DNA from: Kineococcus vitellinus
Lineage (GTDB): Bacteria; Actinomycetota; Actinomycetes; Actinomycetales; Kineococcaceae
Direction of reading: 5' to 3'
NCBI RefSeq assembly: GCF_009906315.1
Contig: NZ_JAAALL010000008.1
Location: 1-35,653 of the forward strand
DNA length: 35,653 bases
Within the stretch, counting starts at the first letter, position 1; the number at the start of each line of letters is the position of its first letter. A program made the position numbers and the translations under genes. Positions 31,709 through 35,653 of this stretch are shown piece after piece. Below the pieces are notes generated by a model. It was not told the origin of the DNA. It did not search any database and saw only the letters and a program-made list of their open reading frames with translations.

Positions 31709-33265
31709 TCAGCCGTGCCGGAAGCCGGCCGCCATCTCCTCCTGCTCGCCCAGGACGGCGGCGATGCTCGCCTGCACGGCGTCCAGCTCGCCGATGGTGC
31801 GCCCGGTCTCCTCGATCCCCGCCGCGACCGAGCGGCTGCTGTCCTGGATGTCGGCGATCTGCCGGCCCACCCGCTGGGTCGCCTCCGCCGTCTCGCGGGC
31901 CAGCTCCTTGACCTCGCCCGCCACCACGGCGAAGCCCTTGCCCGCCTCACCGGCCCGGGCCGCCTCGATGGTGGCGTTGAGGGCGAGCAGGTTGGTCTGG
32001 CCGGCGATCGTCGTGATGACCCCGATGACGTCGCTGATCGAGGCCGTGACCTCCTCCAGCGCCTGCACCTCGCCGGTCATGGCCGCCGCCTGCCGGCGGG
32101 CGTCGTCGGCGACGCGCCCGGAGTCCAGGGCGGCCTCCCGCAGCCGGGACACCGTCTCCAGCAGCTCGCGGGCCGAGGCCGCGTCCTGCTCGATCCGCCG
32201 CAGCGTCGCCAGGCGCTGGGAGACCAGCTGAGCCACGTTGCGCAGCGCGGCCGCGCGCGAGGAGGACAGCTCGATGGTCTCGGTGGTGAAGAAGTCCATC
32301 GTCCCGACGACCTCGCCCTCCACCAGCAGCGGGAAGCACACGCCGGAGCGCACGCCGGCGCGCTGGGCCGCGGGGGCCCGCACGCAGTCGGTGACCTCGG
32401 CGAGGTCGGGGACGAAGACCAGGTCGCGGGCCCGCCAGGCGCGCCCGGACAGCCCGACGCCCTCGGCGAAGCTCGCGCTCAGCGTCACGTCGCGGAACTC
32501 CTGGCCGGCCGAGCCGGACTCCAGCTGGAACTTCAGCGTGCGGTCGGCCTCGTCGAGCGCCCAGTACGAGCCGTAGGCCCAGCCGAACCTGCGGCGCACC
32601 GTCTCCAGCGCCGCCCGCAGGGCCGCGGCGGCGTCGGGGGCGGCGCCCGTCGCCGTGATGACCTCCGTGACCGAGGCGCGGTCGTCGAGGACCTCCTCCA
32701 GCCGCGCGGCCGTCACGGCGTCCTCGACCACGTGCGCCAGCACCCGGCCGATCGCCTTCCACTTCTCCTCGCGGGCGCCGAAGAACGGCAGCGGTGTCGA
32801 GCCGTAGTACTCGTGCAGCGCGACGAGGCGCCCGCCGACGACGACCGGCAGGAGCGCCCCCTGCGCGGCCCCCGCGGCGGCCGCCGCGCGCCAGCGGGCG
32901 TGGGTGGGGACGACGGCGGTGGACTCCTCGTCCAGCACGGCCATCGTCTGGGCCGTGGCCCACCGGACCTGCTGCGCGTCCAGGGTGATCGTCGTGATCC
33001 CCGTCGCGCCCAGCGCGGCGCTCAGCGGGCCCGTCTCGCCGCGCAGCGCGAAGGCGCCCCCGCCCACGGGCAGCCACACCGCCCCGTAGGTCAGGCCCAG
33101 CGCCGACGCCAGGGTCGACACGACCGTCCGGTGGGCCTCCAGCTCACCGCCCCGCTGCCCGTCCAGCGCCGCCAGCACGGCCTCGAGGGCCTCGACGTCG
33201 CGCGGTTGCGGCTGGGGCGGGGGCGCGGGGGTGCGCGCTGCCCGGGCGGTGCGGCGGTTGAGCAT
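31709..33265 (-). CDS. Cytoplasmic methyl-accepting chemotaxis protein with two GAF-like domains
   Basis: A 518-residue receptor without membrane helices. Residues about 20-180 ([23 protein letters not shown] onward) and 190-350 ([30 protein letters not shown], then [19 protein letters not shown] and [16 protein letters not shown]) are two GAF-type sensory domains. Residues about 360-518 form the signalling coiled coil with the tip [33 protein letters not shown] (described here as a landmark). It should sense an internal ligand or redox state and signal to CheA. ATG 33265 has GGAGG 7 nt upstream. The gene stands alone. Confidence 0.9.
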   Translation of the reverse strand: MLNRRTARAARTPAPPPQPQPRDVEALEAVLAALDGQRGGELEAHRTVVSTLASALGLTYGAVWLPVGGGAFALRGETGPLSAALGATGITTITLDAQQVRWATAQTMAVLDEESTAVVPTHARWRAAAAAGAAQGALLPVVVGGRLVALHEYYGSTPLPFFGAREEKWKAIGRVLAHVVEDAVTAARLEEVLDDRASVTEVITATGAAPDAAAALRAALETVRRRFGWAYGSYWALDEADRTLKFQLESGSAGQEFRDVTLSASFAEGVGLSGRAWRARDLVFVPDLAEVTDCVRAPAAQRAGVRSGVCFPLLVEGEVVGTMDFFTTETIELSSSRAAALRNVAQLVSQRLATLRRIEQDAASARELLETVSRLREAALDSGRVADDARRQAAAMTGEVQALEEVTASISDVIGVITTIAGQTNLLALNATIEAARAGEAGKGFAVVAGEVKELARETAEATQRVGRQIADIQDSSRSVAAGIEETGRTIGELDAVQASIAAVLGEQEEMAAGFRHG

Positions 33266-33297
33266 GGGTGATCCTCCGCGGTGCGGTCGCGAGGCAG

Positions 33298-33452
33298 GGG
33301 CGCGCGTGGTCTCGGCGCTGCCGCGGCACACGGGTCCCGGTGCGACGGCGCTGTTCCCATCGGCGTTCGGCCGCGGCGGCTGAAGCCCCGCCGGACGACG
33401 CGGTGGCGGTGCCGGGGACCGGGCAGCGGCCGCGCCGAGACCACGCGCGCCC
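33298..33452. repeat. 21-bp perfect inverted repeat, arms 113 bp apart
   Basis: The arm starting GGGCGCGCGTGGTCTCGGCG at 33298-33318 is the exact reverse complement of 33432-33452. The enclosed 113 bp contain no gene. It lies between the MCP start and the helicase stop, in a 241-nt spacer. Confidence 0.75.
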
Positions 33453-33506
33453 TCACCGCCCGGAGCCGTCCTGAGCCCCTCGGTCCCGCCGGCGCCCTCG
33501 GTCCCG

Positions 33507-35653
33507 TCAGTCCCCGTCGCCCAGCACGAACGGGTGCACCGCGTCCGCGCCCGCCCGCCGCAGCTGGCGCGCCGCGACGGTGAGCGTCCACCCGCTGCGG
33601 GTGCGGTCGTCGACCAGCAGGACCCGCCGGCCCGCCACGGGCGCGTCCTCGGGCAGCTCGAAGCGGCGGGCCACCTGGGCCAGGCGGTGCGCGGAGTTCA
33701 CGTCGCTGCGGGTGGGGCCGTCCTCCAGCAGGCGGAAGGTCGCCAGGACCGGCAGGTCGGTGTAGCGGGCCAGGCCCTCGGCGAGGTGGGCGACCAGCCG
33801 CGGCCGCGAGGCCGAGCACATCGCCACCACGCCGTCCAGGCCCAGCTCGCGCGCCCAGTCGTCGAGGACCGCGGCGGCCGCGTGCCGCAGCGGCACCGGC
33901 GTCTCGCCGTCCACCGCGCCGGGGGCGAACAGCTCCCGGACGGCGTTGCCCCAGCCCAGGTCGGTGGTGCGGGCCACGGCGCGGCCGGTGCCGGGCTGCT
34001 CGGCGGGGGCGATGCGCCCGGAGACCGGGACCCCCAGCGCCTTCACGCCGGCCGGCCACACCTTCTTCGGCTCCAGCGGCACGCCGGGGCGGTCCAGGTC
34101 GGCCCCGGCGGCGCTGACGGCGGACTCGTCGACGTCACGGGGCACGTCGAAGCCGCCGCAGCCGTCGCAGCGCCCGCACGGCGCGGCCTCCGGGTCGTCG
34201 AGGGCGCGGCGCAGGAACTCCAGCCGGCAGCCCGTCGTGGCGACGTAGTCGAGCATCGCCTGCTGCTCGACCTCGCGGGCCTGGGCGACCCGCGCGTAGC
34301 GCTCGCCGTCGTAGGCCCACTCCCGCCCGGTGGACAGCCACCCGCCGCGCACCCGGCGCACCGCGCCGTCGACGTCGAGGACCTTGAGCATCGTCTCCAG
34401 CCGGTTGCGCCGCAGCGCCACCCGCGCCTCCAGCGCCGGGGTCGACAGCGGCTCACCGACCTCGGCGAGCGCGCCCAGCGCGCGCCGCACGTCCTGCTCC
34501 TCGGGGAAGCCCAGGGAGGCGAAGTAGCGCCAGATGTCGCGGTCCTCCGCACCCGGCAGCAGGACCACCTGCGCGTCGTCGATGCCGCGCCCGGCGCGCC
34601 CGACCTGCTGGTAGTAGGCGATGGGGGAGGAGGGGGCGCCCAGGTGCACGACGAAGCCCAGGTCGGGCTTGTCGAAGCCCATCCCCAGCGCGCTCGTGGC
34701 GACCAGCACCTTGATCCGGTCGTTGACGAGGTCGTCCTCGGCCTGCAGGCGCTCGCCCGGGTCGGTCTGCCCGGTGTACGGCACCGCCTCGACGCCGTGC
34801 GAGCGCAGGTGCGCGGCCACGTCGGCGGCCGCCGACACCGTCAGCACGTAGACGATCCCCGAGCCCGGCAGCTGCGGCAGGTGCTGCACCAGCCACGCCA
34901 GCCGGTGCGCGTGCGAGGGCAGGCGCACCACGCCCAGCCGCAGCGAGCTGCGGTCCAGCGACCCCCGCAGCACCAGGACGTCCTCCAGCGTGCGGGTGCC
35001 GGTGACCGACAGCTGCTCGGCGACGTCGGCGGTCACCCGCGCGTTCGCCGTCGCCGTCGTCGCCAGCACCGGGATGCCGTCGGGCAGGTCGGCCAGCAGC
35101 GTGCGGATGCGGCGGTAGTCGGGGCGGAAGTCGTGCCCCCAGTCGGAGACGCAGTGCGCCTCGTCCACCACCAGCAGCCCCGTCGTCGCCGCCAGCGGCG
35201 GCAGCACCTCGTCGCGGAAGCCGGGGTTGTTCAGCCGCTCCGGGGAGACCAGCAGCACGTCGACGGCGCCCGCGCGGACCTCGTCGAAGACCTGCCCCCA
35301 CTCCTCGGCGTTGGTGGAGTTCACCGTCACCGCGCGCACCCCCGCGCGCTCGGCCGCGGCGATCTGGTTGCGCATCAGCGCCAGCAGCGGGGAGACGATG
35401 ACCGTCGGCCCGGCGCCGCGGGCGCGCAGCAGGGCCGTGGCCACGAAGTACACCGCCGACTTGCCCCAGCCGGTGCGCTGGACGACCAGCGCCCGCCGCC
35501 GGTGCGCCACCAGCGCCTCGATCGCCGTCCACTGGTCCTCGCGCAGCCGGGCGCCCGGGTCGCCCACGAGGCGGCGCAGGACCTCCTCGGCCTCCGCGCG
35601 CAGCGCGGCCGGGTCGAGGGCGGGGGCTGCGGGCGCGCTGCTCGGGGTGGGCA
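33507..35653 (-). CDS. RecQ-like DNA helicase fused to phosphoribosyltransferase-like domain (5' truncated)
   Basis: At least 715 residues; the reading frame stays open to the right edge with a plausible start-proximal helix ([24 protein letters not shown]), so the true start lies outside. The helicase core has Walker [29 protein letters not shown] (DEAH plus RecQ aromatic loop), TTATAN, and motif [11 protein letters not shown]. The zinc module [10 protein letters not shown]...CGRCDGC has its four Cys. There is no HRDC domain; instead the last 150 residues include [18 protein letters not shown], a PRPP-binding-loop-like motif of type I phosphoribosyltransferases. It should unwind or remodel DNA; the role of the appended domain is unknown. 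Confidence 0.88.
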   Translation of the reverse strand, partial: PTPSSAPAAPALDPAALRAEAEEVLRRLVGDPGARLREDQWTAIEALVAHRRRALVVQRTGWGKSAVYFVATALLRARGAGPTVIVSPLLALMRNQIAAAERAGVRAVTVNSTNAEEWGQVFDEVRAGAVDVLLVSPERLNNPGFRDEVLPPLAATTGLLVVDEAHCVSDWGHDFRPDYRRIRTLLADLPDGIPVLATTATANARVTADVAEQLSVTGTRTLEDVLVLRGSLDRSSLRLGVVRLPSHAHRLAWLVQHLPQLPGSGIVYVLTVSAAADVAAHLRSHGVEAVPYTGQTDPGERLQAEDDLVNDRIKVLVATSALGMGFDKPDLGFVVHLGAPSSPIAYYQQVGRAGRGIDDAQVVLLPGAEDRDIWRYFASLGFPEEQDVRRALGALAEVGEPLSTPALEARVALRRNRLETMLKVLDVDGAVRRVRGGWLSTGREWAYDGERYARVAQAREVEQQAMLDYVATTGCRLEFLRRALDDPEAAPCGRCDGCGGFDVPRDVDESAVSAAGADLDRPGVPLEPKKVWPAGVKALGVPVSGRIAPAEQPGTGRAVARTTDLGWGNAVRELFAPGAVDGETPVPLRHAAAAVLDDWARELGLDGVVAMCSASRPRLVAHLAEGLARYTDLPVLATFRLLEDGPTRSDVNSAHRLAQVARRFELPEDAPVAGRRVLLVDDRTRSGWTLTVAARQLRRAGADAVHPFVLGDGD

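Noticed and set aside
1-35653. tRNA, rRNA, phage, transposase, defence or biosynthetic cluster genes
   Set aside because: I looked for their motifs on both strands by eye and saw none; the gene content is ordinary chromosomal.

Overview
The window is very GC-rich (about 75% or more by eye, with nearly every third codon position G or C), many genes start with GTG, and short divergent or convergent spacers separate most genes. This fits a free-living actinobacterium. Two soluble chemotaxis receptors and an Aer-type PAS protein imply a motile one, so a Kineococcus/Pseudokineococcus-like member of the Kineosporiales is my best guess; that is inference, not a database result. I see no rRNA, tRNA, CRISPR, prophage or transposase. 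The region reads as ordinary chromosome with metabolic, repair, transport and sensing genes.

Layout. 1-3.8 kb: flavin monooxygenase, phosphotransferase-like protein, VOC protein, and a winged-helix protein carrying the QxQ motif of AlkZ-type DNA glycosylases. 3.9-7.1 kb: TauE/SafE exporter, then a coupled DNA damage pair (DinB polymerase IV and AlkA-type glycosylase). 7.1-10.2 kb: CapA-like lipoprotein, SDR oxidoreductase, LysR regulator. 10.3-12.5 kb: a YnfM-type MFS transporter broken by one apparent frameshift, coupled to a Sir2 deacylase. 12.5-15.4 kb: a two-gene aerotaxis-like operon (PAS protein then soluble MCP), divergent from RlmC-type rRNA methyltransferase. 15.5-19.5 kb: second MFS transporter, alpha/beta hydrolase divergent from a TetR regulator, DUF1905 protein, two-helix membrane protein. 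19.6-24.9 kb: TetR plus MpaB-family oxygenase operon, divergent from a family 3 glycoside hydrolase, then a NYN ribonuclease and a DUF3817 membrane protein. 25-30.4 kb: aldehyde dehydrogenase, GGDEF-EAL protein, ArsR-CDF zinc efflux operon. 30.5-35.6 kb: secreted family 43 arabinanase, GAF-type MCP, and a RecQ-like helicase fused to a phosphoribosyltransferase-like domain that runs off the right edge.

The most interesting signals lie between the genes. (1) A palindrome (half-site GTGATCTTCCACGGTG) is present twice as perfect copies and once as an expanded relative; one copy sits in a divergent promoter region, so a simple terminator role does not fit all copies. (2) A second, unrelated 34-bp palindrome lies in that same divergent spacer. 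(3) At least eight genes have a TAnnnT hexamer placed 6-7 nt before GTG, with weaker nAnnnT matches before several more. This suggests pervasive leaderless transcription; it fixes several start codons and places apparent repressor operators on the -10 box. (4) Several convergent gene pairs end in hairpins whose arms contain the two stop codons (CTGA...TCAG). (5) A 21-bp perfect inverted repeat with 113 bp between its arms lies before the helicase gene.
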